Of a DNA stretch of 64,000 nucleotides, positions 35,540 to 46,632 are shown in pieces. The stretch is taken from assembly GCA_963580285.1 (NCBI GenBank), contig OY757013.1:150303564-150367563 (forward strand), in the 5' to 3' direction. Positions within the stretch are counted from its first letter, which is position 1. Every line of letters begins with the position of its first letter. The DNA comes from Lucinisca nassula. Lineage: Eukaryota > Mollusca > Bivalvia > Lucinida > Lucinidae. Under the pieces are notes generated by a model, which was given only the letters and a program-made list of their open reading frames with translations, was not told the origin of the DNA and did not search any database. The position numbers and the translations under genes are program-made.

Positions 35540-35777
35540 TTTTCTGAATGCTATGTTCTGGAATAATCAACTCGATTTTCACTGTGTCAACCTTCCGTTC
35601 ATCTAACGTATATAACTGTTCTTGTGTAAACATTTGATTGATCAGTCTTTGAAAATCTACAGGATCGTGCAGTGCTTCTTTAAATTTCAAAACCGTGTCT
35701 TCAGAAAGGGCAGCAATCTTTATCCGCACTGACGAATACTCAAAACCCAAAACCGATCCATAGCCAATCTCCATCAC
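35540..35777 (-). CDS. Second exon of the alpha/beta (possibly TRADD-N-like) module
   Basis: A 238-nt exon, phase 0 in and phase 1 out, with donor CAGAAAA/GTAAGT. The acceptor is TTATTAG directly after an (ATTT)n tract. The roughly 79 residues follow strand-helix-helix-strand: SSVRIKIAAL, then DTVLKFKEALHDPVDFQRLINQ, then VDTVKIELIIPE. The N-terminal domain of TRADD and related death-fold adaptors has the same order: a strand, a helix ending near an aromatic or Gly, an arginine-bearing helix, and a final strand. The TRADD-N assignment is inference from pattern only. The exon itself is well supported by phase, borders and coding character. Confidence 0.62.
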
Positions 35778-35778
35778 C

Positions 35779-35781
35779 TAA

Positions 35782-35816
<35 letters not shown>

Positions 35817-35819
35817 ATG
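35779..35819. repeat. (AATA)n microsatellite at a splice acceptor
   Basis: About ten AATA units. Read on the minus strand, the (ATTT)n tract runs directly into the TTATTAG acceptor of the exon at 35540-35777, so it supplies the pyrimidine-rich tract. Confidence 0.9.
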
Positions 35820-35959
35820 AAAAGTAAAATTGATACATCCGATGAAGTACCATTATGATATCACGCTAATGTGAAACTACAAAAATGTCATATGTATAGA
35901 TTTGATAGATGCGTTTCCAACCCGAATGATGTATTGAAATTTGTTCAACAAAATATTTT

Positions 35960-36160
35960 TTTTTTTTCAGATAAAAATTCTGATAGTATTCATATCCGAT
36001 ATCTGCTCAAAACATAGATTACGGGTACTTGCTAGAATCCACAATCTATGATTTTGAGCAGAAATAAACACAATTATGTATATCCCTGTAAATCTCATTT
36101 TTACTCAATAACAGAAAGATTAAAGGGATCAAAATTATAGAGGCGTTTTTTTTTCTTTTT
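35960..36160. repeat. Palindromic MITE copy
   Basis: Has CTGCTCAAAACATAGATTAC and the matching ATCTATGATTTTGAGCAG arm; the GC-rich loop is lost. Confidence 0.6.
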
Positions 36161-36334
36161 TCGTGACGGGCGCCCGGGGTGATCGGAACTCTCAAAGCCG
36201 GGGTTCCAATAGACCCAGGAATCTCAGGTTTTAAAAGATCGCCAGAAAACCTGTCTTCTGAAGTTTCGGCCGAGTATGACAAATCGTGTATACAGACTAG
36301 CAAAAGTTTTAAAACAAATGTAGAAATTAGAGGT

Positions 36335-36610
36335 ATCTGTACTCGTTTGATTTTTATGTTCTCGGAGATGTAGCACTGGTGAGTTAGAAAGCCTTCGTGC
36401 GGATTGAACAAATTGTCTTAACCACGACAGAACCAACAAGGGTGAGGATTATGGCCACGTAAAATTGATTTAAGCCCCCAGTGCAATACTTTTTACTGAC
36501 TGTTCCAAGGCGGTTCTTCTGTCGCGTTATTTCATGCCCGTGCTTCTTTCCCTTTCGTGTCACTGATGGGAGGTCGGGGGTTATTGTATCGATACCTGAT
36601 GATTGCATTC
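36335..36610 (+). repeat. Retroelement family R copy
   Basis: 3' region with GCCTTCGTGCGGATTGAAC and TGTTCCAAGGCGGTTCTTC. Confidence 0.65.
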
Positions 36611-36964
36611 TTCTCTATATTGCACTATCCAAGCAGCAATTAAAGGAGATGATCTTATTGCGTGAACACGCAGGCTGCTTAAAGACATATTTTACAAACA
36701 CTAGTTCGCTTAAACCTTCTAGATGGATCATAGACAGTGTAAACATTTTATATTTTTGAAAACAGGTCAAGGGAGAATCCGAACGAAAGAAACGGGCCAC
36801 TTTAAAGAAATCTTATTACATAATGTAATAAATGTGTCTACAACAAAATGTTAATGTAAAAGTACCATACTCCTATAATTGAAAACAGAATGCTTCAAGA
36901 TACACTTAAAATATCTATGTAAACGTATATTGAACTAAATTGAAGCCTATAACCCAGGTAGTCA

Positions 36965-37215
36965 TATTAAATTAATTGCGATAACACGTCCGTGTCACAT
37001 AGTGCATTCTTTCATAGCCCTAAAACGGTTATTTTTTCTGATGAAAATGTGCAATTTTGTTCTTATTTAAACAATAGGCGGCCGTTATTAAAGTGGTTCT
37101 TAAGAGTACCCACAAACTATATCTGTGAGCAGAAACAAGCAAAACAATGTATCATATTTTTCTGAATATAAAGTGGGGTTTATGGAAGTGTTCAACTCAC
37201 GGAATGTTAACCTAA
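36965..37215. repeat. Degenerate palindromic MITE copy
   Basis: Recognised by TTGTTCTTATTTAAACAATAG, the AGTACCCACAAACTATATCTG arm and the AAAGTGGGGTTTATGG section. Confidence 0.5.
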
Positions 37216-37544
37216 TATCCTTCACTCATATATGACAATGAAATCTTTAATCTAATAAGTGTTATGCATAAGAATTTATTTTTCTGATTCCCATTTTCAC
37301 CCCATAGGGAGACCTAATAATGGCATTGATATCTTATTTATTCTTCTTAAAGAAGTTTCTGGAAAAAATGAGTCACAGATTAATTTCTTTGGTAAATGAC
37401 TTGTCTACAAGGAAAAGTACTTTGGAATCTTCTAGAAAATTTGGGGTTGCATTATTTCCACAGCTCTCTGGAATGTTCTAGAGAAATCTTAGGGTCTATA
37501 AAAGAGCTTGATTTTTCTCTTTGAGTCAGACTTTGGAGTTTGAA

Positions 37545-37600
37545 AAATAGAAGTAGAGGCAATGATCAGGAATCGATACAATTAACCCATCGACCCCTGG
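37545..37600 (-). repeat. Retroelement family R end scrap
   Basis: About 55 bp ending at CATCGACCCCTGG, next to a reverse tRNA-SINE scrap (AACAAGGCGAGTAGCGTAAC) at 37600-37625. Confidence 0.5.
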
Positions 37601-37639
37601 TTAACAAGGCGAGTAGCGTAACAACTACACCACAAAGGC

Positions 37640-37780
37640 TTCTAGACAAATTGAAATAGGAAGGCAAATTGAATTAGAAAAGTTAAGGTTAGAGATGGAA
37701 GAAAGAACGAAGGAAAAGCAAAGAGAAATGGAAGAAAGAGAGAAGGAAAGAGAAATTCAGAGACAAATGCAGATGGAAAA
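37640..37780 (+). pseudogene. Glu/Arg-rich coiled-coil ORF fragment
   Basis: About 45 plus-strand codons with heptad-like charged sequence (RQIEIGRQIELEKLRLEMEE, then KQREMEEREKEREIQ). Such sequences are common in gag-like proteins of invertebrate LTR elements, but also occur in other coiled coils. Flanked on both sides by retroelement family R pieces, it has no start or stop of its own. Function unknown. Confidence 0.35.
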
Positions 37781-38265
37781 TGACCAGGAATCGAAATAAT
37801 TAACCCACACCTCCCTTTAGAGACACCGAAGGGAAAGAAACACAAACATTAAACAACTAGACCCTGATGGAAACATCGATCGCAGAAAGCCAAAAGGACA
37901 ATTACTTTCCAACAAAATATCTAAATGGTTATCCAAACCAAAAAGATATAGGTGATACATATATTAAAAAAAGAACTATAACAAAAATAAACTGCGACAG
38001 AAGAACCGCCTTGGAACGGTGAGTGAAAAGTATTTGACTGTGGGGCTTAATTTGATTTACGCGGTCGCAATTCTCGCCCTTACTTCCGTGGCGATTTAGA
38101 CAAATAATTGGTTCAGTCCGCATGAAGGCTTCCTAACTCATTACTGCAACATCTCCGAGAACATAAAAATCAAACACCCACAGAGATGGAACAACGGGGA
38201 GGACTCGGCAGCAAGAAATAACTTAAATGCTGGAAAAAAAACAGTGAGACGGTTCCAGCGTAAAA
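37778..38265 (-). repeat. Retroelement family R copy (left arm of an inverted pair)
   Basis: Reverse-oriented 3' region from CAGGAATCGAAATAATTAAC to GGTTCCAGCG, 30-40 bp from a forward copy. Confidence 0.68.
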
Positions 38266-38299
38266 ACATAAATGGAATTTTATTTTATTTTAGTATTCT

Positions 38300-38850
38300 T
38301 TATGTTGGTTGGCACCTGATGCTCCGTCTTTGGTCGGGCATCTCGGAGTCTAACTGTTGGTTTTCTTTTGCTCCAGCAATTCTGTTGTTTTATGCTGTCG
38401 AGTCCTCAACCTTGCTTCATCTCTGTAGTTCTTTTTAATTGCATGTTCTCGGAGATGTTACACTGATGAGTTAGGAAGCCTTCATGCGGACTAAACAAAA
38501 TTATTGTATACCACGACAGAGGTAAGGGCAAGGATTATGGCCATGTAAAATCGATTTAAGCCTCCGTATGTAGAATTCTTTCCACTGACCGTTCCATGGC
38601 GGTTCTTCTGTGGTGGTTTATTTATGTTGTTGTTTGTTACTTACTGTGTGTATCACTTGTGTCTTTTTATTTTGAATGACCATTTGGCCATTTTGTGAGA
38701 AAGTAACTGTCCTTATGGCCTTCCTTTGTTTAGGTTTTACATTATGGTCTGGTCGCTTCATGTTTGTGTTTCTTTCCCTTTGGTGTCTTTGATGGGTGGA
38801 GTAAGTTAATTGTGTCGATTCCTGATCTTTGTTTTACTTCTACTTTCCGA
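38300..38850 (+). repeat. Retroelement family R copy (right arm of an inverted pair)
   Basis: Forward 3' region, same subfamily as 29970-30443. Confidence 0.68.
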
Positions 38851-39165
38851 TAGGCCTAAACAGAGACAGAACATCAGGTACCAATCAACATTACATAAAA
38901 TTAAAGTAAGCCTTTTCGCTGGAACAGTCATAGAATCTGAGGCCTGACCCAACGGCGTGCAGTTAAAGAGAGAAGCAAAGTTACCAACGGTGATCGGGTT
39001 AACTACCATGCATGCCGTCGGGCGTATAACATTTATGCTGTACCCATTCTTTCTTTATATTTAAGAATGATTTTACAAAAGAGAAGGGAAGGCAATGATC
39101 AGGAACCGATACAATTAACCCACAGCACCCACCAGAAACTGCAAAGGGAAAGAAACACAAACATG
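38850..39165 (-). pseudogene. Retroelement family R pieces with ORF-end remnant
   Basis: A reverse piece with the ORF-end remnant (38850-39080), then a further 3'-end scrap (39080-39165, GGCAATGATCAGGAACCGAT). Confidence 0.6.
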
Positions 39166-39169
39166 GAAC

Positions 39170-39700
39170 AAGACAGGATTCCAGACACGGACGTCCTGGA
39201 CAGGACAGGGATGCAAAGTGAAATACTCTTCTGAAATTAGCACAGGTAAGATGGACAAGCCATGTTACAAGAATGTATGAGGAACGTTTACCAAAGAAAA
39301 GTCTCTATGGAGAACTAGAAATGGGCGAACCCTCCCATGGCGGCCAGAAGAAGCGCAAAAAGTACACCCTCAAAGCCTCCCTCAGGGACTTCAACATTCC
39401 AACAGTCATGGAAACAAATTGCACAGGACAGAGCAAAGTGGCGAGGGTGCAAACGAATACGAGGCAAAAAGAATCAGTGAAGCTGAGCAAGAAACGCGCG
39501 CAGCGCAAAGCCAAAGCTTAGGCATCACCAACAGATTTGCCTACCTCTGACCTCTGTTGCTCTATCTGAAACAGATAGTTCAGAGCTAGAATTGATCTCA
39601 TCCGCAATCTTAGAACACACACAAATAACACTTCTCAAATGTGATTAGGATTGGTCATTGTCAGTAATGACAGAGCAACTATTATTATTATTATTATTAT
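39170..39700 (+). pseudogene. LINE 3' end: endonuclease/RT polyprotein C-terminus and (ATT)n tail
   Basis: Plus-strand frame 39240-39521 includes RMYEERLPKKSLYGELEMGE, GGQKKRKKYTLKASLRDF and a Lys/Arg-rich tail ending at a stop. This matches the well-known C-terminus of non-LTR endonuclease/reverse transcriptases (arginine in HVTRM, then RLPK, YGEL, GGQKKR). The middle lacks part of the usual QDRAKWR region. A 3' UTR and an (ATT)n tail near 39678-39702 follow. 5'-truncated and dead. Confidence 0.72.
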
Positions 39701-39839
39701 TATACATCTATATTCGTTTATTTACTGTGTTCATATATCATTGTTATTGTCTGTGAAGTTCACTGAACACGTTAAAGCATTTTACAAAAAAAAAAAAGAT
39801 CTGCTGAGCTTTACGTTAGAATGGCAGTAAATCAAACAA

Positions 39840-40645
39840 TGTCTTAATTCGGAACCCGAAATTTATGGTGACATAGTACATAAATTCAGAAAAAAATATA
39901 ACCGCAATGACTTCAGCACCCAATTTCGTAAAAACATTCTTCGATATAAAAAGATTGGGTACAACATAAATGTAATACGACAGATTGCATGCATGGTAGT
40001 TAGCCAAATCACGGTTGACAACTTTGCTTCCCTCTTTAATTGCACGCCGGTAGGTCAGGCCTCAGATTCTATGACGGTTCCAACATAAAGGCTCATTTTG
40101 GTTGGTACCTGATGCTCTGTCTCTGGTCGGGTCCATCGGAGTCTAACTGTTGTTTTTGTTTGCTCCAGCATTTCAGTTGTTTCTTGCTGTCGAGTCCTCA
40201 CCGTTGTTTCATCTCTGTGGTTGTTTGATTTTTGTGTTCACGGAGATGTTGCACTGATGAGTAAGGAGGCCTTCTCGCGGATAAACCAAATTATCTGTCT
40301 TTATCGCGACGGAAGTAAGGGCGAGGATTGTGGCCACATAAAATCGATTTAAGCCCCCGCCCCTACCCCCTCAGGTGGAATTCCTTTCCGCTGACCGTTG
40401 CAAGGTTATTCTTCTGTCGCGGTTTGCTTTTGTTGGGTTTGTCTTTGGGTGTTTGTGTCGCTTTTGTTGGTTTGGATGGCCTGTTGGCCGTTTTGTGGGA
40501 AAGTAGCTGTCATTTTGGCTTTCCGCTGTTGGTGTTTCCGCTGGGGTCTGTTGCTTCATGTTCGTGTTTCTTTCCCCTTGGTGACTCTGATAGGAGCTTT
40601 GAGTTAATTGAAAAGATTCCTGATCATTGTCTCCAATTCTATTTA
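39840..40645 (+). pseudogene. Retroelement family R copy with ORF-end remnant
   Basis: Starts at TCGGAACCCGAAATTTATGG, includes the ORF end (to about 40090) and a complete 3' region to CTCCAATTCTATTTAAAA. A good reference copy for the family. Confidence 0.7.
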
Positions 40646-41075
40646 AAACTGTTTTTCTGCAATGTGTTCGTTGTTTCCAACGACATCCCTTTTACCGTAA
40701 GACGTTATTACTTTACTTTATGACACATATGTTTTTATTCTTGCAGACAAAATGAGTTAACAATTTGACACATAACGGGCTATGTAATTTAATGATTATT
40801 GAACAACTGGGTTCTGAATGGAAGACTTCGGTTTTAGATTACTATCGTTCTTTGAGTCTTATGACATGCTGCAAAAAAAACACAAAAACAATTAGATCGT
40901 ACAAAGCCGTACATTAGCTAGCAACAAAAGGTAATGTTTCTAAAAGCCGGGCAGTGAGCACCTAGTCTTAAAATGGGTCTGATAATGAACTGCAACAATA
41001 AAACATTCAGACATTTTTGAAAAAAAAAATCAATGCAGTTCCATTTAATCTCAAACAAAAATCTTGACCGCATAC
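40646..41075. other. Unique intronic DNA
   Basis: No repeat family and no exon recognised between the retroelement copy and the exon at 41076. Confidence 0.35.
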
Positions 41076-41209
41076 CTCTTCTTCCAACTTTAGATTAAGT
41101 GCACTGTTGTTGCTATCAACAACACTCATCTCGACGTCCTGGACCGATTCAATCCCATTTATATTGACTTTTAACTCCATCATTGAGGCGCTCACTGTTG
41201 CATTCGAAG
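41076..41209 (-). CDS. First exon of an alpha/beta (possibly TRADD-N-like) module
   Basis: A 134-nt exon, phase 1 in and phase 0 out. The acceptor is ACATATTTCAG before CTTCGAATG and the donor is GAAGAG/GTATGC. It encodes about 45 residues with a beta-strand pattern (MELKVNINGIESV, DVEMSVVD, ALNLKLEEE). The phase-0 donor fits the phase-0 start of the exon at 35777, which supports joining the two into one domain. The same DNA is not part of any repeat family in the window. I cannot name the fold from this exon alone. Confidence 0.6.
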
Positions 41210-41438
41210 CTGAAATATGTAAGGTATATCATATATGTTTCAAACAATTTGGAAAGCTATATGACACTATACTTAATTAATCATTTGAGGATTCTAACGT
41301 TAAATGGACATGTCTACGTATTTTGTGAAATTACTGAAAGAAATGGCTATGTAATTGCTGACAAACTAGTCACTGAAAAACAAAACATACACGATTATTT
41401 ACACAAGCAGAGAAGTCTCAGTCAAGCAAATTCACTAC

Positions 41439-41563
41439 CTTCTATTGTCTTGGGGCTTCGCAACGAGTAACAAGCGACGCCTCCAACCAGACCTGTTTTA
41501 TAAACAGTATGACCAGAGTTATATAGACCTTCTTGCAGGTTTGTCATGGGCAGGTCACTGAAA
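41439..41563 (-). CDS. Candidate exon upstream of the alpha/beta module
   Basis: The minus strand shows acceptor CCCAATTCTTTCAG and donor AATAGAAG/GTAGTG around 125 nt that is open in only one frame, entered in phase 2 and left in phase 1. The exit phase matches the next exon (41209) across a 229-nt intron. The roughly 41-residue peptide includes the stretches NLQEGLYNSGHTVYKTG and VGGVACYSLRSPKTIE. I recognise no domain. A second AG six bases downstream could also be used. Inclusion breaks the direct join from CARD 1, so it needs another exon or an alternative start. Confidence 0.28.
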
Positions 41564-41639
41564 CTGAAAGAATTGGGACTCAGCAAAACAAGCCAGGTGG
41601 CCAACGTTCTCCTGAGCGTTACAAAGCTTTTTAGAAGGT

Positions 41640-42060
41640 TTCATCATATATGGCTATGGCGGCGAGTGTGGTCCATAGACCTGGACCATTCGAACAAAAT
41701 TTCAATCCCTTATCCCATGCAGGCTTCTTGGAGTCTCTGATGGGGGTGGTGTGGGTTAATCGTAACGATTCCTTATCATATATTAAGTTCAAAAAGATCC
41801 CATTAAAGCTAGGCTTCAGATAAGAAGATATTTAAAGATTTTCCCAATATAAGTCTATGTCAAACATGTGGGCCGAAAAGGTGGGGCCATTATTGGCCCC
41901 AAGACTATAATTTGAACAATTTTTAGGGGTACACTAAATGAAGCTTCGACCTTATTTTTTGAACAATTTCTAAATATTATTAAATGTCACATACATATTG
42001 GATATAGTATAAATCCTATTCAATAGTCTGCATGCATTGTGTTTGACACAATCACGGTAA
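41640..42060. repeat. Fragments of tandem families
   Basis: A scrap like the 16.7-18.5 kb units (CATATATGGCTATGGCGGC) and then one to two units of the 62-64 kb family (ATTATTGGCCCC, TATAATTTGAACAATTTT). Confidence 0.45.
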
Positions 42061-42850
42061 GACGGTCTTTAATTGCCACCCGGTGGATCGGGGTTCAGAC
42101 TCCATGATAGCTTTGGCTTAAAGCTATTTATTAGTTGGTCAGAGCCGGAACTTTTATGTCTGTTGATTGGTCCAAAGGGGTTCAACCGTTGGATTTCTTT
42201 TGCTCCAGTGTTCCTGTGGCGTTACATCGGATGGCTCAGCGAGTTTTACTGTCGAGTCCTCTTCCATGTATCAAGTTGGCTTTAATTCTGATTTCTTAGA
42301 GTACCGAGTTGATTCACTGACGAGTAGAAAACCTTCACGCGGACCAAACAAATACTTAGTTAAACCGAAGTGAAAGACAGGGTGAGGGTTAGGATCCCGT
42401 AAAATTAATTTAAACCCAGCGCAAATCTTTACTTACTGTTCCAAGTCGGTGTTTTGCTGTGGTTCCTTCATGTTTTGTGTTGATGGTTCTGATTTTTTCC
42501 CTAACATATACTGTTACGTTAATGATTCGGATTCTTCCCCATTTTTGGTTGTTCATTTTTAGTTACGTTTGTCCTCTCAGTTAAATGTTTGTCATGGTGG
42601 TGATTCTGAGTCTTTCCCCCCATTATGTATGTAGCTCCTTTTTATTAGGTTTGGATATTCTGAGTCACCACCCGTTTGCTTAAGAGCTGCTGACTCGGTT
42701 TACCTGTTGTCCGTGTTTTTTTTCTGTTTTTTTGGTTGTTTATTTTTTTAGTCACTCCATATTCCAACTTCTTCCCCTTGTGATATTGTCGTCAATTTTT
42801 GGGATGTGACTGAATCAGTCCCTGATCATTTCTCTTTTTGAATTTCTATC
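42060..42850 (+). repeat. Diverged retroelement R-like 3' region
   Basis: Shares the layout of family R (stop region, TCTTTTGCTCCAG, CTTCACGCGGACCAAACAAA, TCCCTGATCATTTCTC end) at lower similarity. A related piece lies at about 52.97-53.55 kb. Confidence 0.5.
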
Positions 42851-43060
42851 GAATATCAAAGACCTGGGCCTCCTGATTTCAGACCAGGTTTTCCCCCATA
42901 AGTCTATATAAAACATGTAGGCCCCGGAGCCGGGCCATTTTTGGCCCAAGGCTATAATTTGAAACTCTAGGTAGAGGTTCACTACATGAAGCTTCATACC
43001 AAATATCAAAGACCTAGGTCTTCTGGTTTCAGAAAAGATTTATCCCCAACCCACTAATAT
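42850..43060. repeat. Units of the 62-64 kb tandem family
   Basis: Holds CAAAGACCTGGGCCTCCTG and GGCCATTTTTGGCCCAAGGC. Confidence 0.5.
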
Positions 43061-44940
43061 GGTTAGTTCAAGAAGACCTCATTAAAGCTAAAGGATTTTT
43101 GCGATACCAAGGTCCAAATAAGGCATTTTAGCAAAGAAGGGGAAATCATTGCGTGATAGGCCAACATTTTTATTTCTCACATTCATTCGAGCTTTTTCCC
43201 TAACTTACTTATTTGAAAGTTGCAGGAATATCCCATTAAAATGTAGGGATTTATGATGATGACGATATCAAAAACAGGCATTTTCGGCAATCAAAGGGAT
43301 ATAACTCCATTATAGACAAGTCGACCTCCAACTTATCTAAGCTTTTATCCTCAGCCTATTTAAGTATTAGTTTCAGGAAAATCCGATTAGGGCTAAATGG
43401 CCTATAGTGATAACACGGTCCAAAATAGGCATTTCACCAAAGATGGGGACATAACTCAATGAGTAATAGTCCAACATTGTAAGTTTTATAACTCATTCGA
43501 GCTTTTATCCCCCACTTACATCTAGGTTACTTTCTGCAAGATCCACCTATAATGTAGGGACTTATGGTGATGAAAATGTCAACAATAGGCGTTTTCAGCA
43601 ATCAAAGGGATATTACTCTTGGACAGACACGCAGATCGCGTCAGTTTTCAAACTCAGCTAAGCTGTTAATCCCAACCTACTTTAAAGTTAGTTTTAGGAA
43701 CATCCAATTAAAGCTTAAATACTTATGGTGTTGACAAGGTAAACAAACAACAGCCTTTTTCAGCAAAGAAAAGGACAAAATAGGAGTGGAGGCAATGATC
43801 AGGGATCGATACAAATACCCACACCTCCAATCAAAGACAAACGAGTGAAAGGCACACAAACATCAAATAACTAGATACAAATAGAACAGTCAATTGCAGA
43901 AAGCCAAAAGGTCAGTTACGTTCACACAAAATGGCCCATGGGCTATCCAAAACTTAAAGATACAAGTGATACACGCCTTACAAATATAAACAGTATCAAA
44001 AGTGTATTTGTCCGACATTGCCAATTTTCGAACCTATACGAGCCGTTATCCCTGACTTATTTATTTGTAACTTTCAAGAAGATCCGATCAAAATGAAGGG
44101 ACTTCGGTGATGACAAGGTCAAAAAATAGACATTTTTCAGCAAAGAAGGGGACATAAATCTGCGAATAATTAGCCGACATTGCCAGTTTTCGCACTTATC
44201 CGAGCTTTTATCCCTGGCTTACTTATACATGTATGTAAGTTTGAAGAAGATCCGATGAAAACTGAAGACGCTACTTTGATGACAGTGACAAACATGGGCA
44301 TTTTTGGCAACTAATCGTATTTAGCTTGAAAAGGCAAAATAGAAGTGGAGGCAATGATTAATTAAGCATTGCCAGTTTTCGGATTCAAAGTTTCGGTCGA
44401 AACCGAAGGGGCTACGGTGCCCATCAGAAATCAAAAGGACAAAACTCTATCATTACTGGGCAGGTTTAATTGTATCGATTCCTGATCATTACCTTCACTT
44501 CTATTTTCCAGGTTTCGAATTCATCCAGCCAATGTTTGAGAATGTTTCAGGAAGGTTCGATCAAAACTGAACGAGCTACGGTGATGACAGTCGAAATATG
44601 CATTTTCAGAAATCAAGGAGACATCACTCAATGACAAATATGCCGACTTCAACAGTTTTCGACCTCATCCGAGTTTTTATTCCCAGCCTGCTTATAGCCT
44701 ATTGGTCCTTTTGTGGGAAAGTAACTGTCCTTTTGGCTTTCCGCTGTTGGTGTTTCCGTTGGGGTCTGTTGCTTCATGTTTGTGTTTCTTTCCCTTTGGT
44801 GTCTCTGATGGAAGCTATGGGTTAATGTATCGATCCCTGATCAATGCCTCCACTTCTATTTTATATGTAAGTTTCAGAAAGATCCGATCAAAACTGAAGG
44901 CGCTACTGTGATGACAAGCATTTTCCCAATGTAAAAGGAA
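43060..44940. repeat. Tandem array of about 155-bp units, interrupted by retroelement pieces
   Basis: Units carry TTCGAGCTTTTATCC, AAGTTTCAG-AAGATCCGAT and GGCATTTT-AGCAA-GAAGG. Family R pieces interrupt at 43780-43985 (-), 44335-44370, 44462-44510 and 44695-44870 (+). Confidence 0.65.
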
Positions 44941-45009
44941 GTGGAGGCAATGATCAGGAATTGATACAGTTAACCCACAGCTCCTATTTGAGACATCAAT
45001 GGGCCTTAT

Positions 45010-45460
45010 TTTGGATACTTCGTCACTTGCAAAAACCATTCCTTAACATGGTGCAGTTATGGCTTTAAAAACAGTTTGAATCCGCTTGAACAAAACCATT
45101 GGTATGATATCTGCAAAATCCTCTTTTTATTTAAGATAATTAAAATATAATCAACTTACAAAGTATCAGAAACATTGGAGAATGCGTTCTAGAATAGCTA
45201 CTATTAACCCTGAAATATTGGACTGACAACTTAAAAAAAAGAACAGAGTTTAAAGTTTTTCGAGATCTTAAAATCGTCAGTTTTGTTTTCCTTACCATTT
45301 TCTCTTTGGGGTTATTCTGAAACACTCAAAAGTGAACAAACGAAAGTGCGTTTGTGTTCAGGGAAGCCAGAATCAATGATTGCGCACATATAATTTAAGA
45401 TAACGATTTCTCATTATTTTTACATTACAGGCTTACTTTCAAAACGTTTACATATGAAAA
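45010..45460. other. Mostly unique intronic DNA
   Basis: Contains the 21-nt micro-exon candidate. Nothing else is supported. Confidence 0.35.
45296..45316 (-). CDS. Candidate 21-nt micro-exon
   Basis: A 21-nt segment lies between a good acceptor (TTTTGAGTGTTTCAG) and a good donor (AAAATG/GTAAGG) on the minus strand, in unique DNA inside the 15-kb intron after CARD 1. Read in phase 2-2 it would feed the candidate exon at 41439-41563, which starts in phase 2. It cannot be entered directly from CARD 1 (phase 1), because that frame reaches a stop. A further unseen exon would be needed. Splice-like pairs this close also arise by chance. Confidence 0.12.
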
Positions 45461-46632
45461 CTAGAGCTGTCAGTGAAACTGACTAGGGCCCCGGCAGTGC
45501 CATCAGAGGAGTTGGATTTTTTTCAAAGGGCTATAACTCTCAGAGTATTGTAGCTGGAGTTACGTAACTTGCCATGTAATTGTGTAATGATATTGTGACC
45601 TTATATCTAAAGTTTGAAGTTGATGCATTTGACGGTTTGTAAGTTATGAATAAAATACGAAAGGGTATTACTATATGGCAACTGTCAACAACTTCAGCTT
45701 CATTTTCATTTGGATATCTATATTGGTTTTGAAATTAAGATGAAAACAAAAGAAGAAAAAGCAGATTTATTTGTTTTTCAAAAGGCAATAACCCTCTGAG
45801 TATTATAGCTCTAGTTAAGTAACTTGCCTTGGAATTGTTTAATGTTGTGATCTTACCTTTAAAGGTTGAAAATGATGCGTTTAAAGGTTTGTAAACATGA
45901 AATATGTTGGTGGACAGACGGTCAGATGGACAGACGGATGGATGGATGGACGGGCGTACAGATGGACAGACAGACAGGGTATTACTTTAGGGCAACTGTC
46001 AGTAACTATATGAAGTTTCATTTGGATATCGATAGCGATTTTAAAATAGAGATGAAAAAAGACGAAAAAAGCTGAATTTTAAGTTTTGCAAAGGGCCATA
46101 ACTCTTAGAGAATTGAAACTACAGTTATGTAACTTGTCCTAAAAGTGTGTAATGATAAGGAGACCATATATTTAAAGTTTGAAGTTGATAGGTTTGACGG
46201 TTTGTAAGTTATTAAGAAAAAAAAAACATAAAAAAGCTGATGTTTTTAGTTTTTTCAAAGGGCCATAACTCTTATACTTTTGAAGCTACAGTAGGGTAAT
46301 TTTCCATCAAATTGTGTAATGATGATGCGACCATATATTTAAAGTTTGAAGTTGATAGGTTTGACGGTTTGTAAGTTATTAAGAAAAAAAAACATGAAAA
46401 CATGTGGACATTTTTAAGTTTTTCAAAGGGCCAAAACTCTGAAAGAATTGTAGCTAGAGTTTCATAACTTGACATGAAATTGTGTAATGATATTGTGACA
46501 TTATCTTTAAAGTTTGAAGTTGATTCGTCTGAAGGTTTTTAAAAAATGTGGACGGACAGACGGACGGACGGACAGACGGACAGACAGGGTAATTACTTTA
46601 GGGCACCCGCAAATAAATTTGCGGGGCCCTGA
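45460..46632 (+). mobile_element. Internally tandem element, family T
   Basis: Left end TAGAGCTGTCAGTGAAACTG, right end AATAAATTTGCGGGGCCCTG. About five units of 180 bp with GGGCCATAACTCT and AAAGTTTGAAGTTGAT. (ACGG)/(AGATGGAC)-type tracts lie at 45905-45975 and 46550-46588. Opposite in orientation to 22212-23806. Confidence 0.7.

Noticed and set aside
39273..39521. Host gene with a Lys/Arg-rich C-terminus
   Set aside because: The peptide matches the C-terminus of non-LTR retrotransposon polyproteins and is followed by a 3' UTR and an (ATT)n tail.
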